Origin: Thermodesulfovibrionia bacterium
GTDB taxonomy: Bacteria > Nitrospirota > Thermodesulfovibrionia > UBA6902
Assembly (NCBI GenBank): GCA_030646035.1
Contig: JAUSMY010000001.1
Location: forward strand, 1 to 36,223
Length of the DNA stretch: 36,223 nucleotides
Direction of reading: 5' to 3'
The notes below the pieces were generated by a model. The model saw only the letters and a list, made by a program, of their open reading frames with translations. It searched no databases and was not told the DNA's origin. Position 1 is the first letter of the stretch. The number at the start of each line of letters is the position of its first letter. This document shows, one piece after another, positions 1 to 8,332 of the stretch. The position numbers were made by a program, and so were the translations under genes.

Positions 1-64
1 ACGCTGCAAGGGCTATCTTTGCCTTAAACTCTGCTGAATACCTCGTCCTTTTTGTCTTGCTCAT
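1..64 (-). CDS. IS3-family transposase OrfA, N-terminal fragment
   Basis: Read on the minus strand from an ATG at 64, the first 21 codons give MSKTKRTRYSAEFKAKIALA followed by A, the typical start of the HTH_Tnp_1 OrfA protein of IS3-family elements. A good AGGAGG ribosome site lies about nine bases upstream of the ATG (around 74-80 on the plus strand). The rest runs off the left edge, so only the start is visible. OrfA binds the element ends and is normally joined to the DDE transposase OrfB by frameshifting. A matching orfB tail lies at the far right of the window, but it is on the other strand and belongs to a separate copy. Confidence 0.8.
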   Translation of the reverse strand, partial: MSKTKRTRYSAEFKAKIALAA

Positions 65-112
65 CTTCAGGTTTCCTCCTTCGTTAATCGTATATTTTAC
101 ACCTTATACGAC

Positions 113-132
113 TGTCCGAATTCCGGGGTCCA
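113..132 (-). repeat. Probable terminal inverted repeat of the left IS3-type element
   Basis: Read outward it is TGTCCG, a short AT-rich stretch, GGGG and a terminal CA, so the element strand would begin with TGGACCCC. The end of the orfB copy at 35862-35886 also reads TGTCCG, GGGG and terminal CA. IS3-family ends characteristically have a terminal TG/CA. The position, about 50 bases upstream of the orfA start, also fits. The exact outer boundary is an estimate. Confidence 0.45.
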
Positions 133-160
133 CCTCTCTCCCAGATAGCTAACAATTAAT

Positions 161-176
161 ATACGACCTGTCGTAT
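161..176. promoter_or_regulatory. Perfect inverted repeat, possible operator
   Basis: ATACGAC, a two-base spacer CT and GTCGTAT form a perfect 7+7 palindrome in AT-rich DNA. A related half, ATACGAC then TGTC, occurs at 106-116 next to the IS end. It could be a dimeric repressor site for the IS or for ppnP, or a remnant of the insertion site. No matching regulator is seen nearby. Confidence 0.3.
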
Positions 177-373
177 TTTCTGCAATATGACAATTATAGT
201 AATGTGAAAATAAAAAGACAAGGACAAAATATACGTTCTGCTTCCAGTCATCCATGCTGTAGTTTATCAGGTCTCATCACTTTCGCTTAATGCCCCTTCT
301 TTTACTTGCATAACCTGCGTCGTCTCTGGTACATTTACCGCATCAAATCTTATATATTATGCGAGGTATCGTC

Positions 374-688
374 ATGTCTGAGTTTGCAGATGTAACAGTT
401 GTTAAAAATGCGAATATTTATTTTGACGGAAAGGTAACGAGCAGGACCGTGCTTTTCAGCGACGGCTCAAAAAAGACACTTGGCGTCATGCTGCCCGGCG
501 AGTATGAGTTCAATACTGCGGACAAAGAGATAATGGAGATATATTCCGGCGACCTCGATGTGTTATTGCCAGGTGAGAGCGGCTGGAAGAAGATCAGCGG
601 AGGAGAGTCTTTTGAGGTTCCGGCTAATGCGAAGTTCTCGCTTAAAGTCAGGGCGGTCACGGATTATTGCTGTTCGTTTATACGGTGA
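374..688 (+). CDS. ppnP: Pyrimidine/purine nucleoside phosphorylase (PpnP/YaiE, DUF1255)
   Basis: A small cupin-fold enzyme that splits nucleosides with phosphate into a base and ribose-1-phosphate in the cytoplasm. The protein is 104 residues, close to the roughly 94 of E. coli PpnP. It shows the family blocks [22 protein letters not shown], then VLLPGE..W and [13 protein letters not shown], with a final tyrosine/cysteine-containing strand. The start is taken at 374 because GAGG sits seven bases upstream. An in-frame ATG at 359 would add five residues but has no ribosome site. It stands alone, facing the convergent ettA gene, with a stem-loop between the two stops. Start choice is fairly secure and family assignment is strong. 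Confidence 0.9.
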   Translation: MSEFADVTVVKNANIYFDGKVTSRTVLFSDGSKKTLGVMLPGEYEFNTADKEIMEIYSGDLDVLLPGESGWKKISGGESFEVPANAKFSLKVRAVTDYCCSFIR

Positions 689-711
689 GAATGTGTTAAC
701 GGATTTTCTTT

Positions 712-747
712 AGACAGAAGCCTGTGTTATTCCACAGGCTTCTGTCT
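712..747. terminator. Stem-loop between convergent ppnP and ettA
   Basis: A perfect 15-base inverted repeat, AGACAGAAGCCTGTG at 712-726 and its complement at 733-747, with a six-base loop, lies between the two stop codons. Neither side is followed by a strong U tract. It probably acts as a bidirectional end structure rather than a classical efficient terminator. Confidence 0.6.
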
Positions 748-761
748 CGGTTACTGTCTTA

Positions 762-2444
762 TTACCTTGTCAAATGCCTGTATTTAAGCCGGTGCGGCTG
801 GTCTGCTGCTGCGCCGAGGCGTTTCTTTCTGTCAGCTTCATATTCTGAGTAGTTGCCCTCGAACCAGACCACATTGCTGTCGCCTTCAAACGCAAGCATA
901 TGCGTAGCGATACGGTCGAGGAACCACCTGTCATGACTGATAACAACGGCGCAACCGGCAAAATTCTCAAGCGCCTCTTCAAGCGCGCGCATGGTGTTTA
1001 CATCAAGGTCGTTTGTAGGCTCGTCAAGCAGTAGTACGTTGCATTCATCTTTGAGCATGCGGGCGAGGTGGACGCGGTTCCTTTCTCCTCCTGAGAGCAT
1101 TGATACCTTCTTCTGCTGGTCGCTCCCTGAAAAGTTGAAGCGTGCCACATAGGCGCGTGAATTTACCTGCCTCTTGCCGAGCTGGACTACATCATGGCCG
1201 TCTGAGATTATCTCCCAGATGCTCTTTTTCGGGTCAAGGTCATCGCGGCTCTGATCCACATACGCCAGCTTCACCGTCTCTCCTGTTTTGAACGTTCCTG
1301 AATCAGGTTTTTCCTGTCCTGTTATCATGCGGAAGAGAGTGGTCTTACCTGCGCCGTTTGGCCCGATTATTCCCACGATACCGCCGGGCGGCAGGGAGAA
1401 GGTCATGCCTTCCATGAGAATATTATCGCCGTATGCCTTGCTCACATTATTAGCTTCGATGACCACATCGCCGAGACGCGGGCCGGGCGGAATATATATC
1501 TCAAGGTCTTTAGAATTTTTTTCACTATCCTGAGCAAGCAGCTGTTCATATGAGGTGATACGCGCCTTTGCCTTTGCGTGGCGGCCTTTGGGAGACATAC
1601 GTATCCACTCAAGCTCGCGCTGAAGAGTTTTCTGACGGTCGCTCTCAGTCTTCTCTTCCTGCTGAAGGCGGTTCCCTTTCTGTTCCAGCCATGAGGAGTA
1701 ATTGCCCTTCCACGGGATTCCCTGTCCTCTGTCGAGTTCCAGTATCCAGCCTGCTACGTTGTCAAGAAAATAACGGTCATGGGTAACTGCTATGATGGTG
1801 CCGGCATAGCTCTGCAGATGGTGTTCAAGCCATGCAACAGTCTCTGCGTCAAGATGGTTTGTCGGCTCGTCAAGGAGAAGTATGTCTGGCTTTTTAAGCA
1901 GAAGTCTGCACAGCGCCACGCGGCGCTTTTCCCCGCCGGAGAGGACCTTTACAGGCGTATCTCCGGAAGGACAGCGCAGGGCGTCCATCGCCATCTCCAG
2001 TCGTGAGTCGAGGTCCCAGGCATCAAGCGCGTCGAGCTTCTCCTGCACCTTTCCCTGACGCTCGATAAGTTTGTTCATATCATCGTCAGACATCGGCTCA
2101 GCGAACTTTTCATTTATGAGGTTGTACTCATTAAGCGCATCTACAGTCTCCTGCACTCCTTCCTCAACTATCTGCCGAACCGTCTTGCTTTCATCAATAT
2201 GCGGCTCCTGTTCGAGAAAGCCGATGGTGTGCCCCGGTGAGAGCACAGTCTCGCCGTTGAACTCCTTGTCTACACCGGCAAGAATGCGGAGCAGAGAGCT
2301 TTTCCCTGACCCGTTAAGTCCGATGACGCCTATCTTTGCGCCATAGAAGTAGGAGAGATAGATATCCTTTAAAACAGCTTTTTTCTCATGAAACTTGCTT
2401 ACCCCGATCATGGAGTAAATTACTTTGTTCGGCTCGTTGCTCAT
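762..2444 (-). CDS. ettA: Energy-dependent translational throttle protein EttA (ABC-F ATPase)
   Basis: A cytoplasmic ABC-F protein that binds the ribosomal E site and couples translation to ATP/ADP level. At 560 residues it matches E. coli EttA (555) almost end to end. The first ATPase domain has Walker A GLNGSGKS at 42-49, signature LSGGEKRR at 168-175 and LLLDEPTNHLD at 189-199 (catalytic Glu193). The inter-domain linker, about 245-320, holds the EttA-type text GIPWKGNYSSWLEQK and KGRHAKAKAR. The second domain has GPNGAGKTT at 361-369, LSGGERNR at 450-457 and LLLDEPTNDLD at 471-481 (Glu475). There are no membrane segments. AAAGGAAA lies upstream of the ATG. It reads in the same direction as the cold-shock gene, but a terminator separates them, so it is probably its own unit. 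Confidence 0.95.
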   Translation of the reverse strand: MSNEPNKVIYSMIGVSKFHEKKAVLKDIYLSYFYGAKIGVIGLNGSGKSSLLRILAGVDKEFNGETVLSPGHTIGFLEQEPHIDESKTVRQIVEEGVQETVDALNEYNLINEKFAEPMSDDDMNKLIERQGKVQEKLDALDAWDLDSRLEMAMDALRCPSGDTPVKVLSGGEKRRVALCRLLLKKPDILLLDEPTNHLDAETVAWLEHHLQSYAGTIIAVTHDRYFLDNVAGWILELDRGQGIPWKGNYSSWLEQKGNRLQQEEKTESDRQKTLQRELEWIRMSPKGRHAKAKARITSYEQLLAQDSEKNSKDLEIYIPPGPRLGDVVIEANNVSKAYGDNILMEGMTFSLPPGGIVGIIGPNGAGKTTLFRMITGQEKPDSGTFKTGETVKLAYVDQSRDDLDPKKSIWEIISDGHDVVQLGKRQVNSRAYVARFNFSGSDQQKKVSMLSGGERNRVHLARMLKDECNVLLLDEPTNDLDVNTMRALEEALENFAGCAVVISHDRWFLDRIATHMLAFEGDSNVVWFEGNYSEYEADRKKRLGAAADQPHRLKYRHLTR

Positions 2445-2523
2445 CTTTTTTTATTTCCTTTCTTAGGTTGCTGCAGTTTGAAATTATACGGTTTTGAAGT
2501 ATAGCATAACGAAGTATAAACGT

Positions 2524-2560
2524 AAAAAAAGCAGGCTGCATCTTATTGCAGCCTGCTTTT
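2524..2560 (-). terminator. Rho-independent terminator of the cold-shock gene
   Basis: On the minus strand AAAAGCAGGCTGCA pairs perfectly with TGCAGCCTGCTTTT around a six-base loop (2527-2540 with 2547-2560) and is followed by a run of seven T. It lies about 20 bases after the stop of the cold-shock gene and ahead of ettA. Confidence 0.9.
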
Positions 2561-2581
2561 GAATTTGAAAGTTTTACAGCC

Positions 2582-2782
2582 TTATATTTTTTTGATGTTT
2601 GTTGCTTTGGGGCCTTTGTCGCCTTTTTCTACTTCAAAAGTTACATTGTCGCCTTCTGACAAGCTTTTGAAGCCTTCGCCTGCGATCTCTGAGTAGTGAG
2701 CAAAGACATCTGTTCCGTTTTCCTGGGTGATGAAACCGAAGCCTTTGGACTCGTTAAACCATTTTACAGTTCCTTTTGGCAT
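2582..2782 (-). CDS. Cold-shock protein, CspA family
   Basis: A 66-residue single cold-shock domain, the standard length. It begins [15 protein letters not shown], contains RNP1 (KGFGFI, about 13-18) and RNP2 (VFAHYSEI, about 26-33), and has the conserved [20 protein letters not shown] tail. These proteins bind single-stranded RNA and act as RNA chaperones or antiterminators. The ATG is preceded by AAGGAGG. The mRNA would have a leader of roughly 110 bases from the promoter at 2899-2927, as is usual for thermosensitive csp messages, and ends in a strong terminator. Whether it is cold-induced or constitutive cannot be told from sequence. Confidence 0.95.
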   Translation of the reverse strand: MPKGTVKWFNESKGFGFITQENGTDVFAHYSEIAGEGFKSLSEGDNVTFEVEKGDKGPKATNIKKI

Positions 2783-2898
2783 GTAGCATACCTCCTTATA
2801 AATTTTTGAAGCTTAAGGTAGGCATGTCATCGTAAACCGTAAAGTCGTTGCTTTTCGAGGCTTAAAAATAACGATTACTTCCTTAATCTTCTTAAAAG

Positions 2899-2927
2899 AA
2901 TTTACATAATTATAAAAAAATAGTCAA
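2899..2927 (-). promoter_or_regulatory. Sigma-70-like promoter of the cold-shock gene
   Basis: On the minus strand TTGACT (2922-2927), a 17-base spacer and TAAATT (2899-2904) precede the cold-shock gene by about 115 bases. The -35 matches five of six and the -10 four of six. The AT-rich spacer also contains TATAAT at the wrong distance. Confidence 0.5.
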
Positions 2928-2970
2928 GTGTAAAATGATAATAATGATATAGCGTTACAGGCAGCTATTT

Positions 2971-3486
2971 TTACAGTATCCCTACGACTTCTACATCAAA
3001 ATTAAGTGTTTTGCCGGCAAGCGGATGGTTAAAGTCCATTACTACTGTATCTTTCTTAACTTCCTTAACGGTTACTATCACAGTCTGGCCTTCAGGGCTC
3101 ATGGCTTGAAGGGTCATTCCTGGCGTTGGAACTATAGCAGCAGGCAGCTCTGTCAGCGGGATCTCCTGTAATGCTTCCGGATCTATCTCTCCATAACCGT
3201 CAGCCGGGCTTAGCTTGAAGGATTTTTTTTCTCCGAGCTTCATGCCTTTGACCGCATCTTCAAATCCCGGAACGACCTGGTTGTCTCCGACCTTGAATTC
3301 AAAAGGTTCATTATTTATTGATTTGTCAATGACCTTGTCATCAACTGTCAGTGTGTAAAGAACCTTTACTGTATTGCCGTCTGTGACCTCAGATGACTTC
3401 TGTACCGCTTCCTCTGCATAAACGGCAGCACATACAAAAAACGTTAAAAATAATGCAAGCATGGTTGCTAATTGTGTCCTCTTCAT
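2971..3486 (-). CDS. Exported FKBP-type peptidyl-prolyl isomerase, SlyD-like
   Basis: A 171-residue protein with a signal peptide (MKRT, a hydrophobic core at about 7-20, cleavage near AVYA/EE at 24). The mature part starts TVKVLYTLTVDDKVID and continues PFEFKVGDNQVVPGFEDAVKGM and GEKKSFKLSPADGYGE, the FKBP core with SlyD-type spacing. An insert-in-flap region follows (about 95-140, TPGMTLQAMSPEGQTVIVTV), then VMDFNHPLAGKTLNFDVEVV. It lacks the His/Cys-rich metal-binding tail of E. coli SlyD. It probably speeds proline isomerisation and chaperones proteins in the periplasm. AGGAGA lies somewhat far (about 13 bases) upstream of the ATG. It is transcribed toward the cold-shock gene, divergent from dedA. 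Confidence 0.9.
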   Translation of the reverse strand: MKRTQLATMLALFLTFFVCAAVYAEEAVQKSSEVTDGNTVKVLYTLTVDDKVIDKSINNEPFEFKVGDNQVVPGFEDAVKGMKLGEKKSFKLSPADGYGEIDPEALQEIPLTELPAAIVPTPGMTLQAMSPEGQTVIVTVKEVKKDTVVMDFNHPLAGKTLNFDVEVVGIL

Positions 3487-3607
3487 GATCTGTGGAAATC
3501 TCCTTGGATTTATATTGAAGTTAAGGGATGAATGTCCCGATAATCTTCTGCATTTAGAGTGACATAAACAGGTGTAATTATCAAGACAGGTATTTTGCTC
3601 AATAAGA

Positions 3608-3636
3608 AATTAACAAGGTGCGTATGATAGTATAAT
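3608..3636 (+). promoter_or_regulatory. Candidate promoter of the DedA-family gene
   Basis: A perfect -10 TATAAT at 3631-3636 has only a weak -35 (AATTAA at 3608-3613, 17-base spacing). It would give a leader of about 50 bases. The 200-base gap between the divergent FKBP and DedA genes holds no other gene. Confidence 0.4.
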
Positions 3637-3695
3637 GAGCATTTAGCAGTTATCAATATCTTTATCTGTTTCACTTGAACTGAGGGGTTAATATC

Positions 3696-4313
3696 ATGCA
3701 TGAAATGATTATGTGGCTGGTTGATACTATCGGCGTCATGGGATATCCGGGCATATTTATGCTCATGGCTATGGAAAGCTCTATAATTCCCGTGCCGAGC
3801 GAGCTTGTGATGCCGCCTGCCGGATACCTTGCCCAACAGGGTGAGATGAATATATGGATAGCTATTTTCTGGGGCACGGCAGGGAGTTTAGTGGGAGCTT
3901 ACGCGAACTATTTTGCCTCGCACTATCTCGGCAGGCCCCTATTGCTGAAGTACGGCAAGTATGTCTGGATAACTGAAGAAAAATTTGCCAAAGTTGAAAA
4001 GTATTTTCAGGAACACGGCGAGATATCAACATTCATAGGAAGATTGCTGCCGGTAGTGCGGCACCTGATATCGCTTCCGGCGGGCCTTGCAGGCATGAAC
4101 CATTTCAAGTTCACCCTTTACACTTTACTGGGCGCCGGTATATGGGTGACGATCCTTACCTTCATCGGCTATTTCTTAGGCGCAAATCAGGATCTTATCA
4201 TGAAATATTCCCATCAGGCTCTTGCTGCTGTAGTCATAGTCAGCGCTGTTATCATCTTCTTCTACATCCGGTCGCATAAGAAGAAAAGCGCCGGTGCAGT
4301 TAAGAAGGGTTGA
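3696..4313 (+). CDS. DedA family membrane protein
   Basis: A 205-residue inner-membrane protein of the DedA/VTT family, which includes lipid carrier flippases and proteins needed for envelope homeostasis. Seen in sequence: an N-terminal hydrophobic segment with GYPGIFMLMAMESSIIPVPSELVMPPAG (the conserved E..IP.PSE.....G motif, about 16-43), and GTAGSLVGAYANYFASHYLGRP (G.. .G...Y..G). IGRLLPVVRHLISLPAG (about 118-134) is the re-entrant R...P..R...S..AG signature. Two further membrane helices and a lysine-rich tail follow. The ATG at 3696 has GAGGGG about ten bases upstream. The gene converges on trpS with a 17-base gap and no obvious terminator. Confidence 0.9.
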   Translation: MHEMIMWLVDTIGVMGYPGIFMLMAMESSIIPVPSELVMPPAGYLAQQGEMNIWIAIFWGTAGSLVGAYANYFASHYLGRPLLLKYGKYVWITEEKFAKVEKYFQEHGEISTFIGRLLPVVRHLISLPAGLAGMNHFKFTLYTLLGAGIWVTILTFIGYFLGANQDLIMKYSHQALAAVVIVSAVIIFFYIRSHKKKSAGAVKKG

Positions 4314-4330
4314 GAGGGGAATATAGTTCC

Positions 4331-5323
4331 TTACTGATCAAACTTTATCGCCTTGCGCACATCATTCATCGTCTGGTCAGAAATTTTCTTTGCCTTTTCC
4401 GTTCCTGCTGAAATAACCTCTTTAATATATTCGGGCTTTGCGAGCAGTTCTTTTCTCTTCTCCCATATCGGTTCAAGCACCTTAAAGAGGTTTTTGATCA
4501 GAACCTTTTTGCAGTCTAAACAGCCGATACCAGCTGTCCTGCATCCTTCGGCAACCTCGTCCTGTTCCTCTTTGGTTGAGAATATCTTGTGGAGCTGAAA
4601 TACAGGTGAAAGTTCAGGGTCGCCTGCGTCTGTGCGCCTTTGCCGCTGCGGGTCTGTCATCATAGTCCTTATCTTTTTATCAACGTCTTCGGGAGTGTCG
4701 GACATATAGACGCAGTTGTCGTATGACTTGCTCATCTTCCTGCCGTCAACACCCGGCACTTTGGGAAACTTTGTCAGCAGGCCTTCTGGTTCAGGGAATA
4801 CATCACCGTAAAAGGTGTTGAACCTCCTGCATATCTCCCTCGTCATCTCAAGGTGAGGCATCTGGTCTATGCCTACGGGAACATAATCAGCCTTATACAT
4901 AAGTATGTCAGCGGTCTGAAGCAGCGGATATCCGAGGAAGCCGTAGGTATTCAGATCCTTATCTTTTATCTCAAACTGTTTCTCTTTATACGACGGCACG
5001 CGCTCAAGCCAGCCCAGAGGCGTTATCATGGAAAGGATGAGATGCAGTTCTGCATGTTCCGGAAGCCTTGACTGCAGGAATATGGTTGACTTTTCAGGGT
5101 CAAGCCCTGCGGCAAGCATGTTTATAAGGACATCATTTACATTTTCTCTGATGGCCGACGGGTTTGCGTACTGGCTCGTAAGTGCATGCCAGTCTGCGAC
5201 AAAATAAAAACAGTCGTATTCATGCTGAAGCCTTACCCAGTTCTGAAGCGCTCCGACAAGATTTCCTATATGCAGTTTACCACTCGGCTGCATCCCGCTC
5301 AGTACACGTTTTTTTACGGACAT
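4331..5323 (-). CDS. trpS: Tryptophanyl-tRNA synthetase
   Basis: A 330-residue class I synthetase that charges tRNA-Trp. It shows PSGKLHIGN at 13-21 (the HIGH-type motif), the tryptophan-pocket region GYPLLQTADILMY and GIDQ at about 131-154, and KMSKS at 196-200. Near the C terminus Cys261, Cys268 and Cys271 have the C-x6-C-x2-C spacing found in the iron-sulfur TrpRS of Thermotoga. The expected fourth cysteine near residue 238 is replaced (ELSPV). AGGTGA sits upstream of the ATG, in the 12-base gap after the site-2 protease gene, so the two are probably co-transcribed. Confidence 0.95.
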   Translation of the reverse strand: MSVKKRVLSGMQPSGKLHIGNLVGALQNWVRLQHEYDCFYFVADWHALTSQYANPSAIRENVNDVLINMLAAGLDPEKSTIFLQSRLPEHAELHLILSMITPLGWLERVPSYKEKQFEIKDKDLNTYGFLGYPLLQTADILMYKADYVPVGIDQMPHLEMTREICRRFNTFYGDVFPEPEGLLTKFPKVPGVDGRKMSKSYDNCVYMSDTPEDVDKKIRTMMTDPQRQRRTDAGDPELSPVFQLHKIFSTKEEQDEVAEGCRTAGIGCLDCKKVLIKNLFKVLEPIWEKRKELLAKPEYIKEVISAGTEKAKKISDQTMNDVRKAIKFDQ

Positions 5324-5335
5324 AAGTTCACCTTT

Positions 5336-5992
5336 CTAAAGAAGTATAGATAAAAACAGGTTCACAATAGGCTCAACAAAGAACCTTGTCATCCCTGTTG
5401 ATATAAGAAGAATGAGTATTAAGAACCCAAAAGGCTCGATCCTGCTGTATGCCATCGCCTGCTTATGCGGCAGAAGCCCTACAAGAACCCTGCCTCCGTC
5501 AAGCGGCGGCACAGGTATCATATTGAATACAGCAAGGACGACATTGAATATTACACTCGCCTGAAGCATCATGCTCAGAGGTTTGAAGAATGCTGTGCCT
5601 GCCCCGCCAAGCAGGGCGTACAGAGGAAATACTATAAACTTGATGATTATCATGCTCAAGACTGCAAGGAGAATGTTTGATAAAGGCCCGGCAGCGGCTG
5701 AGAGAGCCATATCACGCTTGGGGTCTTTAAAATTACTCGGGTTTATTGGTACGGGTTTTGCGTATCCGAACATGAACTGTCCGTGTGTCAGCACCAGCAG
5801 CATTATAGGCATCAGCACTGTCCCTACTGGGTCTATGTGTGCGAGAGGGTTTAAAGTCAGCCTGCCTGTGAACTTTGCAGTCGGGTCTCCGAGCTTGTTT
5901 GCCACATAGCCGTGAGATGCCTCATGAAAAGTGATGGCAAAAAGGATGGGCAGGGCTGATACAGTTATTTGTTTGAGTATTGACGGATCCAA
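5336..5992 (-). CDS. Site-2 protease family protein (peptidase M50)
   Basis: An intramembrane zinc metalloprotease. The active site HEASH is at residues 23-27 inside the first membrane helix (PILFAITFHEASHGYVANKLGD), and the second zinc motif NMIPVPPLDGGRVL places Asp165 in another helix. The order and about 218-residue length fit the compact group of bacterial M50 proteins without a PDZ domain. I choose a TTG start at 5992: AAAGG lies nine bases upstream and the protein then begins DPSILKQITVSALPILF, as relatives do. The reading frame stays open to 6115, but that extension is charged, not conserved-looking and lacks a good ribosome site. The gene leads trpS by 12 bases. Its substrate is unknown. 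Confidence 0.85.
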   Translation of the reverse strand: MDPSILKQITVSALPILFAITFHEASHGYVANKLGDPTAKFTGRLTLNPLAHIDPVGTVLMPIMLLVLTHGQFMFGYAKPVPINPSNFKDPKRDMALSAAAGPLSNILLAVLSMIIIKFIVFPLYALLGGAGTAFFKPLSMMLQASVIFNVVLAVFNMIPVPPLDGGRVLVGLLPHKQAMAYSRIEPFGFLILILLISTGMTRFFVEPIVNLFLSILL

Positions 5993-6119
5993 GATATATA
6001 ACCTTTCTAAAAAGAGTTTAGAATAATAACATTCCGGCTTCCTAAAGTCGAGAAACAGCCTTTCTCTAATTATTGCGAAATATATTTCCATTTTCTGGAA
6101 TTTTCTTTGTGACAACTTG

Positions 6120-6125
6120 TATAAT
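6120..6125 (+). promoter_or_regulatory. Possible -10 element of pckG
   Basis: A perfect TATAAT lies about 48 bases before the pckG start. No good -35 is found at 16-18 bases upstream, so either an activator is needed or this is chance in AT-rich DNA. Confidence 0.3.
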
Positions 6126-6172
6126 TTAAAGCTTATAAATAATGAGAAGAAGAGGTTATGGGGGGAGAAATC

Positions 6173-7960
6173 ATGAACATCACAGTTAACAACAAAAAGC
6201 TCAACAATTGGATAAAGGAAGTCGTAGAGTTATGTAAGCCCGACGATATTTATATATGCAACGGCTCTAAAGAAGAATATGATCTCATGATCAAAAAACT
6301 TCTTGAGAGCGGCATCGCCATACCGCTTAAGAAGCGTCCGAACAGTTTCCTCTTCAGGTCTGACCCGAGCGATGTGGCGCGTGTCGAGGATAATACATAC
6401 ATAAGCACAACGTTGAAAGAAGAGGCAGGGCCCACGAACAATTGGATGCCTCCTGCTGAATTGAAAAAGATCATGCTTGGCCTATACAAAGGATGCATGA
6501 AGGGACGCACCATGTATGTCATACCTTTTTCCATGGGGCCGATAGGTTCGCCGATATCACACATCGGGATTGAGATCTCAGACAGTCCTTATGTTGTCAT
6601 CAATATGCATATCATGACCCGTGTAAGTTCCAGAGTGCTTGACCTCCTCGGCACAGACGGTGATTTCATACCTTGCCTTCATTCGATAGGCGCCCCGCTT
6701 GCTCCGGGGCAGGAGGACAGCAAGTGGCCATGCGCTCCGATAGAGAAGAAGTACATCAGCCATTTTCCTGAAGAGAACCTTATCTGGTCTTACGGCTCAG
6801 GCTACGGCGGAAACGCATTGCTTGGAAAGAAGTGCCTCGCGCTCCGCATCGCATCTGCAATGGCAAGGCGTGAAGGCTGGATGGCAGAGCATATGCTCAT
6901 ACTCCGCCTGACGAACCCGAACGGGAAGCAGTACCATATAGCAGCAGCTTTTCCTTCTGCCTGCGGAAAGACCAACCTCGCGATGATGCAGCCTTCTGTT
7001 CCGGGATGGAAATGTGAATGTATCGGCGATGATATCGCATGGATGAAGGTCGGGCCGGATGGACGTCTTCATGCAATAAATCCTGAGAACGGTTTCTTCG
7101 GAGTGGCACCCGGAACATCATACAGCACAAACCCCATGGCTATGGACTCGATAAAAGAGAATGTGATCTTCACCAACTGCGCGCTCACCGATGACGGCGA
7201 TGTATGGTGGGAAGGTATGGACGGCGACGAGCCTGCGCATGCTATCGACTGGAAGGGAAAAGACTGGACACCTGACAGCCCGACAGATGCTGCGCACGCC
7301 AATGCGCGCTTTACCGCCCCTGCGTCCCAGTGCCCTGTGATATGCAAGGATTGGGAAAAGCCTGAGGGCGTTCCTATTGATATCTTCATATTCGGCGGCC
7401 GCCGCAGCACCGTTGTGCCCTTGGTATACGAGGCATTCAACTGGGATCACGGCGTATTCCTCGGTTCAACAGCAGCATCTGAAACAACCGCAGCCAATAT
7501 CGGCGCACTTGGAAATCTCAGGCGTGACCCTTTTGCAATGACGCCGTTCTGCGGATACAACATGGGCGACTATTTCAAACACTGGCTCGATATGGGTGAT
7601 AAGCTCGGTGATAAAGCGCCGAGGGTCTTTTATGTAAACTGGTTCAGAAAGAGCGATGAAGGCAAATTCCTGTGGCCCGGCTTCAGCGACAACAGCCGCG
7701 TGCTCAAGTGGATGTGCGACCGTGTTGATGGTACTGTCGGAGCGCAGAAGGCCTCAATAGGCCTCTTGCCGAATGAAGGCGATCTTGACACCAACGGCCT
7801 TAATATATCTCCTGATATGGTCAAAGAGATAATGAGTGTTGATACAGATGCATGGAGATCTGAAATCCCTGATATCGAAAGCCACTTCGCTAAATTCGGC
7901 AACCGCCTGCCTGAGAGGCTGAAGAAACAGCTTGAGGAATTTAAGAATCGGCTGGGGTGA
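6173..7960 (+). CDS. pckG: Phosphoenolpyruvate carboxykinase, GTP-dependent
   Basis: Interconverts oxaloacetate plus GTP with PEP, CO2 and GDP, linking the TCA cycle to gluconeogenesis or anaplerosis. The 595-residue protein has the GTP-family marks. These are the P-loop FPSACGKTN (260-268) with the reactive Cys264, the metal region [10 protein letters not shown] and AEHML (about 218-242), GDDIAW (285-290), FFGVAPGTS (308-316), [23 protein letters not shown] and a C-terminal EMLKGD-like helix region. The start at 6173 has GGGGGAG seven bases upstream. ATG 6158 is in frame but its ribosome site is too close. The gene stands alone, divergent from the protease/trpS pair. ATP-type PEPCK is excluded by these motifs. 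Confidence 0.95.
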   Translation: MNITVNNKKLNNWIKEVVELCKPDDIYICNGSKEEYDLMIKKLLESGIAIPLKKRPNSFLFRSDPSDVARVEDNTYISTTLKEEAGPTNNWMPPAELKKIMLGLYKGCMKGRTMYVIPFSMGPIGSPISHIGIEISDSPYVVINMHIMTRVSSRVLDLLGTDGDFIPCLHSIGAPLAPGQEDSKWPCAPIEKKYISHFPEENLIWSYGSGYGGNALLGKKCLALRIASAMARREGWMAEHMLILRLTNPNGKQYHIAAAFPSACGKTNLAMMQPSVPGWKCECIGDDIAWMKVGPDGRLHAINPENGFFGVAPGTSYSTNPMAMDSIKENVIFTNCALTDDGDVWWEGMDGDEPAHAIDWKGKDWTPDSPTDAAHANARFTAPASQCPVICKDWEKPEGVPIDIFIFGGRRSTVVPLVYEAFNWDHGVFLGSTAASETTAANIGALGNLRRDPFAMTPFCGYNMGDYFKHWLDMGDKLGDKAPRVFYVNWFRKSDEGKFLWPGFSDNSRVLKWMCDRVDGTVGAQKASIGLLPNEGDLDTNGLNISPDMVKEIMSVDTDAWRSEIPDIESHFAKFGNRLPERLKKQLEEFKNRLG

Positions 7961-7993
7961 TCTTACGTATTGCGTATTAAGACAGGTCTGGAC

Positions 7994-8332
7994 CTAATGC
8001 TCAATGAGTTTGAAGATTGAATCCTTTATCTTTAAAAGAATATCCGGTTTTACTCTGCCGAATGTTTTAATGATAATTGACTTGTTCAGGGTGTAAATCT
8101 TATCGGCCCTGATCATACTTGTAACTTTCAAAACGCCTTCTTCTAAATCACCGGTGTTTAATGGTATTGCATAATTGCGAGGTTCGATATTTGAAGTAAG
8201 GGCAACTACCACAATATCTTCATTCGTTTCATTGTATGTGTCACTCGAAATTATTATGGCAGGACGCTTTTTTTGAGATGTTAAATCAGTAAAAGGGATT
8301 GAAACAAGAATGATGTCTCTTTGATTATGCAT
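7994..8332 (-). CDS. Type II toxin, MazF/PemK family
   Basis: A predicted sequence-specific endoribonuclease of 112 residues. The N-terminal hallmark is RDIILVSIPFTDL..QKKRPAIIIS (about 5-30), followed by DIVVVALTSN and VTSMIRADKI, the usual MazF strands with the conserved arginine of KKRP. The ATG at 8332 overlaps the antitoxin stop by eight bases (ATGCATAA), with GGA just upstream. In-frame ATGs at 8347-8350 lie inside the antitoxin and have no ribosome site. The coupled order antitoxin then toxin is standard. Toxicity and the cleavage site cannot be told from sequence. Confidence 0.85.
   Translation of the reverse strand: MHNQRDIILVSIPFTDLTSQKKRPAIIISSDTYNETNEDIVVVALTSNIEPRNYAIPLNTGDLEEGVLKVTSMIRADKIYTLNKSIIIKTFGRVKPDILLKIKDSIFKLIEH

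Larger units (their letters stand above)
65..373. other. Intergenic stretch between IS end and ppnP
   Basis: About 300 bases without a convincing gene. It holds the ribosome site and terminal repeat of the IS3-type element on the left and the ATACGAC palindrome at 161-176. From about 185 to 360 there is low-complexity AT-rich sequence. I see no RNA gene and no clear sigma-70 promoter pair for ppnP. Confidence 0.5.

Noticed and set aside
3510-3877. Minus-strand frames between the FKBP and DedA genes
   Set aside because: They overlap the DedA coding region antisense and have no ribosome site or protein-like features.
5993-6115. N-terminal extension of the site-2 protease from 6115
   Set aside because: There is no ribosome site and the residues are charged and unlike the family. 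The TTG at 5992 has a well-spaced AAAGG and gives the usual start.
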